From Haemonchus contortus (taxonomy: Eukaryota > Nematoda > Chromadorea > Rhabditida > Trichostrongylidae), in the NCBI GenBank assembly GCA_000469685.2, contig LS997565.1, forward strand, positions 4,924,005-4,988,004: DNA of 64,000 bases, read 5' to 3'. Below, one piece after another: positions 23,143 through 33,100 of this stretch. Each line of letters begins with the position of its first letter. Position 1 is the first letter of the stretch. Made by a program: the position numbers and the translations under genes. A model generated the notes under the pieces. The model saw only the letters and a program-made list of their open reading frames with translations. It searched no databases and was not told where the DNA came from.

Positions 23143-24608
23143 GGTCAGCATAGATAGCTAGGGCGCCTTCCTTTTAATTTTACGTGTAAGAAAACCTGGA
23201 TAATAATGATCAGCTAGGAAGCGTAAAATCCGTACGTTTTGTTCCAAATTCGTGGATATTGAACAACCCTGTGCGGTAGCCTTCTGTTATGCATTCGACG
23301 GGCCAAATATGCATTCGAACATCAGTGACACTCATCAACGAAGTCAAATGATTGGCATGCTCTGCAATGGATTGATTAATGGCAAGTAATAAGACTATTT
23401 AGGAAGCTAAAATTGCAAAACAACTTGAAGAAAAAAAGTGGAAGAGCAAGTATGATCGATTTCAATATTAACAAAACGTCTTCCAAAACATTTGCATTAT
23501 TTGCCTCAGCGACGTGGCATGCCACGTGGCAGTTCAACACGCCGCTTCGCATTGATTGCCACGTGGCATCAAGCGCGGTGGCGCGCATAACGCTCCAACA
23601 CTTGCCGAATCTCAGGAAATCGATCGATGCCTCCCTTAGAAACTGGATGGGTTCATGATAAGAAAAAATTCGATGTCGGTTTTAACAACTTGTTACCCCC
23701 ACTAGATTTTTCCTGGGAAAAATTAGTCACGGGATAGAACGGGTAGTCGTTTAGCTGTAATAACGGGAACGTTTATTACGGGTTGGAAGCCACTGATTTC
23801 GAAGAATTGCTCAACTGCTATTATTTCGCCCGGAACATTAAGAGAGGTCGATAAAGGTTGAGAGAGCTCCTCTAGAAGCTACTTTATAGCTTCTGACCAT
23901 CTTCTACAGCAGCCGAATCGCAAGACCAGCTACGAGCTTAACGAGAAGATCGAATAGTGTTGGTTTATTTTCAATAACTAAGAAGTGAGAGTTTTGGTTT
24001 TGCCTACGCCGTTGGACACCATCTAACCCTCGCTGAAGTGAAAAACCGACATCGAATCGACTTTTTTTTTATCATGAACCCATTCAATTCTCAAGGGAGG
24101 CATCGATCGATTTCCTGAGATTCGGCAAATGTTGGAGCGTTATGCGCGCCACCGCGCTTGATGCCACGTGGCAATCAATGCGAAGCGGCGTGTTGAACTG
24201 CCACGTGGCATGCCACGTCGCTGAGGCAAATAATGCAAATGTTTTGAAAGACGTTTTGTTAATATTGAAAACGTTCATACTTTTTCTTCCACTTTTTTTT
24301 CTTCAAGTTGAATGGGAATCGACTTGTGCAATTTTAGCTTCCTAACTAGTCTTATTACTTGTCATTAATCAATTCATTGCAGAGCATGCCAATCATTTGA
24401 CATCGTTGATGAGTGTCACTGACATTCGAATGCATATTTGGCCCGTCGCATGTATAACAGTAGGCTACCACACAGGGTTGTTCAATACCCACGACTTTGG
24501 AACAAAACATACGGATTTTACGCTTCCTAGCAATGAGCTAATCATTATTAGCCAGGTTTTCTTACACGTAAAATTAAAAGGAAGACACCCTAGCCATCTA
24601 TGCTGACC
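23143..24608. mobile_element. Foldback element with about 550 bp inverted arms
   Basis: The left arm (23143 to about 23690) and right arm (about 24040 to 24608) are inverted copies over nearly their whole length. Outer ends are GGTCAGCATAGATAGCTAGG and the complement CCTAGCCATCTATGCTGACC. Inner ends both carry the CCGACATCGAAT block. The roughly 350 bp spacer is unique apart from a partial copy at 3.8-4.2 kb. CCACGTGGCA blocks occur inside the arms. Mirror-image 60-80 codon frames in the arms are by-products. No transposase is present, and no clear target duplication was found. Confidence 0.8.
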
Positions 24609-24695
24609 AAGGTCTCACCTCACCCAATCAATTAATACCGATCAACATCTCGTCGCGGATAGATTGGCCCAACTCCATACTCACAGCAGTCATTA

Positions 24696-24976
24696 AAGAA
24701 CAAGGGGGGACGGTCAAGTCGTGCGTCCGAGGGTGCGCGCGGCAACTTGCGCGGCGAAATTCGTGGTGATTTAAACGACTCTGGCGCTTATCATTGGGGC
24801 CCAAATTTGTAGTAAAGTAGATCAATGGGATCGGCTCACCCTCCCAAACTACTCTACTTCAAGTTTGTTCTCCTAATAATAGGCGGTAGAGCCGTTCGAA
24901 CAGCCACGAACATCGCCACGCAATTTGCCGCGCGCATCCTCGGACGCACGACTTGACACACACCCAAGAACAAGGG
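24696..24976. repeat. Mutator-like MITE, family 2 (copy 2) with 11 bp target duplication
   Basis: The element 24707-24965 has arms containing GTCAAGTCGTGCGTCC and its exact complement GGACGCACGACTTGAC. Inside these lie the GTGCGCGCGGCAA and TTGCCGCGCGCA blocks shared with copy 1. It is flanked by identical AAGAACAAGGG on both sides, an 11 bp duplication. Confidence 0.8.
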
Positions 24977-24999
24977 TTAGGTAGTGAGTCTTAGCTAAA

Positions 25000-26090
25000 A
25001 AGATAGATGACTCTCGGCACGTGTCGCGTGTGCGGCTCTTGGACCACTACCAAAATGTGGCAGGGGATCAAGATTTTATGCAATTATTCATTTATTTATT
25101 CATACGTGCTATGACGCGCCAGCTACACCAGAAAAGGCAGGACTGAAGATACATATGTCAGAACACGTTTCCGCCTTTCACCTTTCCAAGTTTCACTTTG
25201 CGACTTGTTTATCGACTTCCTCTCTATTTTCACAGTGGTTTGATCTGAAGTTTCTCAACTGAGGAAATATTTGTACTACATACGTATATCAACTGCAAAG
25301 AGAACACCACTTTCATTAAAGCTGCTTGTCTTCTTCGAGGTAGTCGAATTCGATCCATCTATCTCTTCCACGAATGCCGCTCAAGTAGCGTTTGGCATTG
25401 GATGGATAGATTCTTACCTAAGACGGCGGCGAGCCTGAACTTTGCAACTTGAATTTCGTTTTTCGCGAGAGTATAGTTTTTGAAGTTAGCTACTAGAATT
25501 TCGTAATCATCGGTATTTTCAGCCCACTCATCGATCAACGAGACTACGCTCAGTATTCCCGTTGCTACGCCTAAGTGTAGATGGTGCAAGAAGAAGTGGC
25601 TGCTGAAGCGCTGAAAACATGTGATCGTACGAAGCCGCAAGAGTATGGATCACTCCAATGGGCAAGCATTCGTTCAACCCCAGCGACGGCTACACTCGTA
25701 AATGGTGTAGCAACGAAGCAATGAAAATTGGGGTCATTTAGGAAATATTCACAAATTTAACTACAGATTGGCAGCATTCAGTAGGTTACGCAGTTTTTTG
25801 ATGCTAACGGGAATGCTTTGCAAATTTGAAATTTCGGAGTAAAAGTAACGATAGCATGTGGACCCCCGATAAAGAAGACGTGTTTGATTTGATCCTTCAA
25901 GCTCCTGGGAGGTTTGACCTTGTGTTCGCCTGAACCGCTAAGAAAGTCGGTGGCAAGAACTCGATTGAACGAGACCAGTCTAGCATGGATCACTCCAATG
26001 AACAACCTTCGTGCAACGCCTCGAGAGGTTGCAAAATGAATCGCTGGACGATCATCAGAAAATGTTTCGGTGACCTTAATCTTCAGACTT
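25000..26090. repeat. Duplicated block B1 (paralogue of 5180-6170)
   Basis: Near-identical to block A1 from about 25230 to 25440, then more divergent to 26040. The minus-strand frame 25778-26005 carries the VIHARLVSFNRV repeat block. No intact gene is seen. Confidence 0.6.
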
Positions 26091-27760
26091 CGATTAGTGC
26101 TCTAATCGATGGTTGTCATCCTCTAGAAGATTAAAATGAAGGAAAACCCTGGAAGCCGATGAGGTTACCGAGCTCACTACGCATCCATCAATCCAATCAG
26201 GAGTGGGTTTAGGTGGGTGCCGTCTCCGCAAAATCGACCCAATCTTCGTTGAGATGTTTCTTGAGTATGGGTCAGGCAGCTGTCAAACCCAATCGTCGAC
26301 TTCTACTGTCTATGGGCAACACGAATTTGTATGTAGCGCATCCCGATTGATTAGTCCATTTGGACATAGGAACGCATATTTGTAGAATAACATGAAAACG
26401 GATCAACTTGGTTCGAAGGCTCTGTCGTGAGCCGATCCGAACATGGATCAGAAGTATGTCATTACCAACGTTTTCCTCGATGTCTCCCTTTTACTGTTCT
26501 CATCCAGTTTGATGCCGTTCCCATCGAAAAAGGCCCATCTACGATATGTCTGTGAATCACGAACGTGAAGGCTTCTCGTCTTTAATCATAAGGATGGAAT
26601 GAAAATCACTACAGAATCAGCAATATTCAGGCAGGTTCGCCGAGAAATTGTCTCGATAAGGATGCTTGTGGTTCTTTACGTGCAAAATTTGATTCGAAAA
26701 TTGTCTGGTCCGCCCAGTGTTCGTGGCGTTCACGGGATTTGTCTGCAGGATTACATACGTTTATCATTAAATCTAAAAGTCTAGATCACCATCACAACGG
26801 GCCGACGGGAAAGTACGCAGCCGCCTATCCTTTGAGCGGGCGGATCAGGGAACAGGGGTATGTCGTCGGTTGTTATTCACTGTCGTATCTTTTTGCTTAG
26901 GCTTCACATTTTAGATAGTTTTGGCTCGCAGGACAGTTCATCGATATCAAGACACCTGCAGCCGCCAATATGAAGCACCGCAGCTTACAGGATTCGGACA
27001 GGACTAGGAAGAGTTGATTATAAGAAACGCTTCCTCGGCGGATTGCAGCGAAACTTCGGCTTTAAGCAGGCGGCCTATGGTCAAGGTTTTCAGTTTAGTT
27101 TTTCACGATGTTTTTCATGTTCCAATTTCCAAATCAAATTGCCCATTTTTGCAGGATGTGCATTTCGACAGCGACGAGAGCCTCCGGGAGTAGCCCCACG
27201 AAGCCGCCGAAGTGATATTAACTTGAGCACTATTAATAAGCATACTATTACAGGCACGGTAGTGAAAGCATCACGTCTACAGGTCGAGGATCACTTTGAA
27301 ATCAACGAGGTTCGGGGCTGGCCCGCCGCGCAATTGTTTCGGTGAGAAGCTTGGAGTTCCTCGAGCGAAATGGCTCAGGAAGTGTAAGACTAAATCACAA
27401 CAGAAGTCGCCGGACACTTTTAGTTCCTCTTGACTTTTCTCTGGTCTCCAGTCCAACAGTTCAACCGGAAAAGCAGGTAGCCGCCTACCCTCTCAATGGG
27501 TGGCTTGATTGGGAACTATGGGTGTGTCGTCATTTGTGAGCTACTTTATACCTTTTTACTAGAGTTTGACAGCTTGGAAAGGGTTGGCTTCCAATAGCAC
27601 TTCGCCGGTCATCATACAACATCGTCAAGTGCCAAATCGAGGCTTGCATCACCCAGGAAGGATCACTCAAGAAGGACATGCTTTTCTGGTGGAAATGGAG
27701 GCGCTCACTTGGCTTTCGAAGCAGACGGCTCATGGTTGAGGTTCGGTATCGCGGATGATT
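26090..27760. repeat. Duplicated block B2 (paralogue of 8370-9650)
   Basis: Same order of segments as A2 with indels. It also includes a segment (27040-27240) matching 6330-6510 of the A side, so the A side has an extra internal rearrangement. Frames are broken on both strands. Confidence 0.55.
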
Positions 27761-28044
27761 CGCGATTTCACTTTAAAATATTTTAAACTGCATTGTTGTT
27801 TGTTAAATAAAAGTGTTTAGTTTGTATAATGAAGAAAATTGTGGAGCACATGGCAGATTGTGTTGAGGATATGAAGATAAGAAAGAAGTAGCGACAAGGC
27901 GCATAATCAGTGATCTATAGAATGATACAGTATATTATCTTTCTCATAGAGCCTTCCCAGAGTAGGGTAAGGTTCAGTTTTATCCAAGGGACCACGAAGG
28001 GCGTCTGGCAATAAACGACTGCTCCGGACTCTATCTCTGTGGCA

Positions 28045-28910
28045 ACTTTATTCGGTTTGTTACTTTATTTTTCATGGACGCTCCAATTACTTGTTCAATT
28101 TGTTCACTTTGGCGGGAAAGCATTCGAGAGGGACGGAATCCGCCAGGAGTTCTCACAAGAAGACGTCTATGTGATATTAACCGATGCCAATGGCTGCTTT
28201 CATAGTCCGCAGGCAGGCGCGCTGGCGCGCAGGCAGGCGCGCTGGCGCGCTGGCGCGCAGGCAGGCAGGCGCGCTGGCGCGCTGGCGCGCAGGCAGGCAG
28301 GCGCGCAGGCAGTGCTAGAGGGGAGGAGGGAGGCAGACAGTGTAAGGCAAACAGTCCACGCCCCTTCGAGGAGTTGAAAACAAACAACCTTCGAAGGGGC
28401 GTGGACTGTTTGCCTTACACTGTCTGCCTCCCTCCTCCCCCCTAGCACTGCCTGCGCGCCTGCCTGCCTGCGCGCCAGCGCGCCAGCGCGCCTGCCTGCC
28501 TGCGCGCCAGCGCGCCAGCGCGCCTGCCTGCGCGCCAGCGCGCCTGCCTGCGGACTATGAAAGCAGCCAATAACTACCTCGAGGGAATTCTGAAGAAAGT
28601 CACGGTCAAATGAACTCTTGAGAACGACTGCATTCCTGCAAACGGAGACCACCTCATAGATCGGCTTCTATGTAAAAGTGGTGCCGTGACAATTTTTCAG
28701 ACTTCATAGCAGCAGAAGACTGGCCCGCTAATTCTCTAGCTTTGGACGTAATGAACTACTCGATTTAGTCGATCATGGAACAGGCCTGTGCTAAAAAGCA
28801 GAGTTAGATTGGCTCGTTGAACGCTGCTCTACGAAAAGCATGGGATGAAATTCCAAAGGTCATCCCGGTAGCAGTCGAAGCGTATCCGGCTCGTCTCAAT
28901 CGATTGTTAT
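28045..28910 (+). pseudogene. Tc1/mariner transposase 3' relic (copy B), split by a palindrome
   Basis: The part before 28190 and the part after 28569 align with the continuous relic at 9660-10165. The 3' part reads ACAKKQS, then AALRKAWDEIPK, then VAVEAYPARL, as expected for the end of a Tc1-like transposase. Stops interrupt it. A 377 bp MITE is inserted between GATGCCAAT and AATAACTACCTC. Confidence 0.65.
28192..28568. repeat. Palindromic MITE, family 1 (copy 3, 377 bp near-perfect hairpin)
   Basis: The arms of about 178 bp start GGCTGCTTTCATAGTCCGCA and end at the complementary sequence. They flank a roughly 20 bp loop near 28370-28390. Outer arm parts are built from GCAGGCAGGC and GCGCGCTGGC units; inner parts are unique (GTGTAAGGCAAACAGTCCAC). 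The flanks are AAT on both sides, a 3 bp target duplication. The paralogous empty site at 9801-9825 supports insertion. The 110-150 codon Ala/Arg-rich frames here are artefacts. Confidence 0.9.
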
Positions 28911-28929
28911 GGCATGTATAAATGTTCGT

Positions 28930-29600
28930 GCTGCTTTCATCAAATTTATAAAATACATCATATATCCTTATAATATCTTATAAAAAAATTATAGACTAAT
29001 TCGAAGCATTTTTTGATAGTAAGTTGTTTAGTAGGTGTTTTCTTCCATTGCTTTCGTTTTGACTTTTTCTGTTTCGTGAAGTCATCCATAACTGGTGGGC
29101 TATCTACTCACATCCTTCATCCTACACCCTCAATGTACTCATTTAATATGCTCGTCCTTGTAAACCGTCGTAATACGCTTGGTATGTACATTTTTCCTGT
29201 ATTCGATTTCTTGTGTTGATGAAGTATCGATAAACAAAAACGTCAATTCGAACAATCGCCAACTTTAGCACTTCGTCCAGCCACCAAAAAATGAAGGGTC
29301 TAATTGAGTCTTTGTTGATTGAAGCGTAAATACTTTGGTAAATACTTTGACTAAAGTACGCTACCATGAACAACCTTGCAACCCAGTTTCACTAAAATTA
29401 CCAAGAAAAAGCATAGCTCTACATGCACATATACAGGAAGCTTACTTCTCACGAGCCTTATTTCCGACAAACCGACAGACAGCAAAAGAACGACTTTAAA
29501 GAGTACTAAATGCCTCTTCAGTTAGGAACTGCTAAGCGTACTTGAGTGCACTATGTTTCTACAACTGGAATACAAGATGTGCTTGATTCGACGGAAATTT
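28930..29600. repeat. Duplicated block B3 (paralogue of 11640-12190)
   Basis: Same orientation and order as A3. The join at about 28990 lacks the 10.28-11.6 kb DNA of block A. Confidence 0.6.
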
Positions 29601-30141
29601 CGTATCAACTTTTTGTTCCACTTCAGTGAGCATAAAGACTGATTTACTAGTTACTTAAACTTTTATAGGGGATTATATAAACTCGGCCATTGTACCCCTT
29701 GTAATTGAGTGCGTAACATCGTTATGTCCGTTGGAGCGGACAAAAAGTTAGATCGGCAGCAGAGACCACAAGATCTGCCTGTTTTTGTGCTCTTACACAT
29801 GAGTATGTAGAAGTAACTACGTGAGAGCGCTGCACTCACCTAAACCAAACCCATCTGAAGTGTTTACTGCCCAAAGCTGCTATCTTTGAAGTTGTTTTTA
29901 TGGGGAGCATCCTAACTACGGGCTCATACGTAGTAATGCCTCATTTCTCGTCATAACTCTCAACAGGTCGTTGCCATGGGGGGTTACGTCTTTACAGAAT
30001 CAGCCTTTGTAGTGAGTACCTGGATGGAGTTTGTTAGAACCACTGCACCACTTTCTTAGATGGATGCTTCAAACAAGAGAACCTCCCAAAACATGATTTC
30101 GGATCTGACCCCTCTTTTCCATTCCAACTTTCTTTCCCAAC
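29600..30141. other. Upstream region of kinase-like gene copy 1
   Basis: No clear promoter element or exon is recognised. Any further 5' exon of the gene would lie here or beyond. Confidence 0.3.
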
Positions 30142-33100
30142 ATGAATTTTCGCGATCACTCTAATTTTCACTTCGCCTTCAAACCATATTTCAGAGGAGG
30201 AAAAAAAGGCACGACAGCAATCGGGTTCGAGTCCGACTCGTCAGACAGCGATTCTACGGTATCACGGACGACTAGACAAAACGTTCTGCCAGTGTTCACC
30301 CAGAAACGAAAGCAGGTGAGTCTCTCAGGTTCGGAGGACCGAGAATGATTTAAGGTCAGCTCAATTATACAGGCACTTCCTGGAGCTACATTAAAACAAA
30401 GAAGGCATCCACCATGGTACAATGCCCGAATTCTTGAAGAGGAACGACCAGACCTAGCTGGAGATGACGGGCGAATCAACTTAGAGGTAGATGTTTCTTG
30501 CTCTAACTCCATGTGTAGTCAAGCGTGAGCCTAGATAGGGCGCTGCTCTCACACTTCTGACCATTACATCAATGAGTGTGTTTTGGAATGGATATTGATT
30601 TTTCGCGCATGTATATGAAGCCCATATCATGGGGAACTGATTGAAGGAGCGGTCAGTTTGATCAAAAGCAGATCAGATCAGAACTGTATTGAATGCGGTT
30701 TTCATTTAAAATTCTCAATGAAAAATCACTTCAAATTCACTCATGTTGGGAAGTTAGTAAATCAAAAGCGCAGTTCATGATAAAAATTATTTTAAAAACT
30801 TCTGACCAGCGTGAACCTGTGTTCCACAAGAATAGCACGAGGACAGCTGTCGGGTCGAAAAACACCATGTCAGGGCCTAGTAAGGACACTAAAATCTGGT
30901 CAGCCGACGTTTATACCCGAAAGGGGCGAATTCCCACGGCGTTGTAGAAACTATGGAGCTTGCATCATTCGAGCCGGGACGCACACGTTGCACGCAGGCA
31001 GTTTACTGTAGCCGGCTGTACGCACTGGCACATTCATTCGAACAGCTCGTCCAAAGCCCCTTCCATGCAACTTTCGTCATCATATTCTCCTCCAACACCT
31101 ATTTTGGTACCCTTTTGGAGCTTTGCACATCTGCATATCACTTCAACGATTGGTCTCAAACTGGACACCCCTAAACTATCTGTGTCTTCAAAAGCTAACG
31201 CTATCGGTTAAGCGAGAAGAAGCCGCGCTTATGGACATGTTCATCAGAGGAAAGAGTGATTTACAAATAGGTGATCTTATAATCACTGATGACAAGTGAG
31301 TCCTTTCCCCCATTGTGTTTTCTGTCATTTGATTTGAGTTGGATAAAGGTTGCGATATGGTGAGGCTCCGTAAGTTGCACGTATCGGCATGCCACGTGCA
31401 ACAAATTCCAACAATCAAAATCTGACAGTAACGACCTCTTCCTTCCGAATGCATTGTATGTGTCGGCCGCCACTGAATCAGCCTGTCTGTGCTTTTGATT
31501 CCCTGTTCGTCTGATAACTTCCAATCTTGGTGAGGTTACTGCTAGAGGGCGACTCTGCCGCTTTCTCGCTACTCATTCTTCGCTAGCGACGCCACACCTA
31601 GTGAGAGGACGTAGAAAGCCATCTCATCTCGAGCAAAGTGACGAAAATTGGAGAGGAACAAAGGGCTTTCATCCCCACCCCCTCCTACCCCTCCTCTCAA
31701 AGGCCTCCGAAAAAGGTAATCCATTGGGTCCATAAAAAGAGTGACTGTGGCAAAGTGGCGAATTAATCCTTCGCACGGAACGGTTCGATCTCCCGTCCTA
31801 AAATGAAATTTCTCGAGCGAGAACTAACTTTTCGTCCTTGAGCTATTATACTTGTTTGGTAGCCGGGTGACTATCCCTTGTCCAACATCACGTACTTATT
31901 CCAAATCTTTTGAACAGCAAATTTCAGTCTCGATGAGTTGAATCGTAAATTTAACCGCTATGAAGTTCAATTGAAGTACAACGAGGGGCGCTATACTGCC
32001 CTTTATTTGATATCACGGCAAATTTGCGTCGAGTGAGAAGTGGCTTTTCTTTGGATAGCAATTACATGACTGATAGAATACTATTAAGCAATGAGCCGAG
32101 TGAAAGGAACGCTCTCTTCGCTATGAAAACCGGTATTCGGCCATACAGCGTGAATATTACCGTAAGGATGAAGGTCTGTTCATATCGGGGGTTTTTTCTG
32201 GTGAATGTTCTTTTGCACAATGCCAACTACTTTTTAGTTCCAATTGTTCCAACTTTACTAAAGATTTTTTTCAGCGTGAACTCCGAATTCTGCAAGAGCT
32301 CAGGAGGAACAGATGCCCGTACAGCCCTATTGCTCTCGACAGTGGGCGAGTAGCGGACTTACCTTTTATAGGTAGATGTCCGGATTGTCATAAATGAAAT
32401 CTCGTTAAAAATGCCGATATCAAAAGAGAAGCAAGTTCCTGAGTTTTCTAAGCCTTCATCTTGTAAACTGAAGTGTAGTCATTGCATGTAGCGCAAGCTT
32501 GTGTTTTCATAGTAATCAGGACTACTGCCAGAGCCCTACGGCCATCGTTCGGTAGCACATCGAGTTTGGTATACACTCGGATCGTGATCAATACCTACAG
32601 CTTACACATCAATTAGACATTGCCACGATTGGTAATGGGAAGGTAGAGGGGGAAAACTACGATGTTACAATGAACCAGAAGGCAGTACCGCCCTGCCCAT
32701 TTGCAAATCTGGGTGCACCTAACTTCTTACGAATTTCTTTCTACCGAATGTTGTTGGAACCTGAAATTTCCGTCTCATTTCGAAATTTCCAGAGCTGTTT
32801 TCAAGCAGCTATAGTCCAGCAGTTTTTCAGCGATACTTCAGCGATAGACTACGGACGAGGAACGATTGATTGAAGATCTGAGTCGATCAACGCTACTCTA
32901 ACTTGAAAACACTTCAAGTTGGCATAGTAGCGAACAATAGAAGAGGAGACGACGACCGAAAACTTTCACTTAGTTTTAGGCACTGGTAGTAGTACTGATC
33001 GCACAGAGATACTTTCCTAGGCGTCTTGGCAAGAGCGGTACGAGCTGTAATCCTTTGACGACAATGGCACCCACCGGTGGGTGCCACTCTGACTGGCACA

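Noticed and set aside
23376..24345. Mirror 64-81 codon frames with LDATWQSMRSGVLNC-like peptides
   Set aside because: They are the two arms of the foldback element; no support for a protein.
28031..28652. Ala/Arg-rich frames of 112-150 codons on both strands
   Set aside because: They are by-products of the GC-rich palindrome; both strands read the same repeat words.
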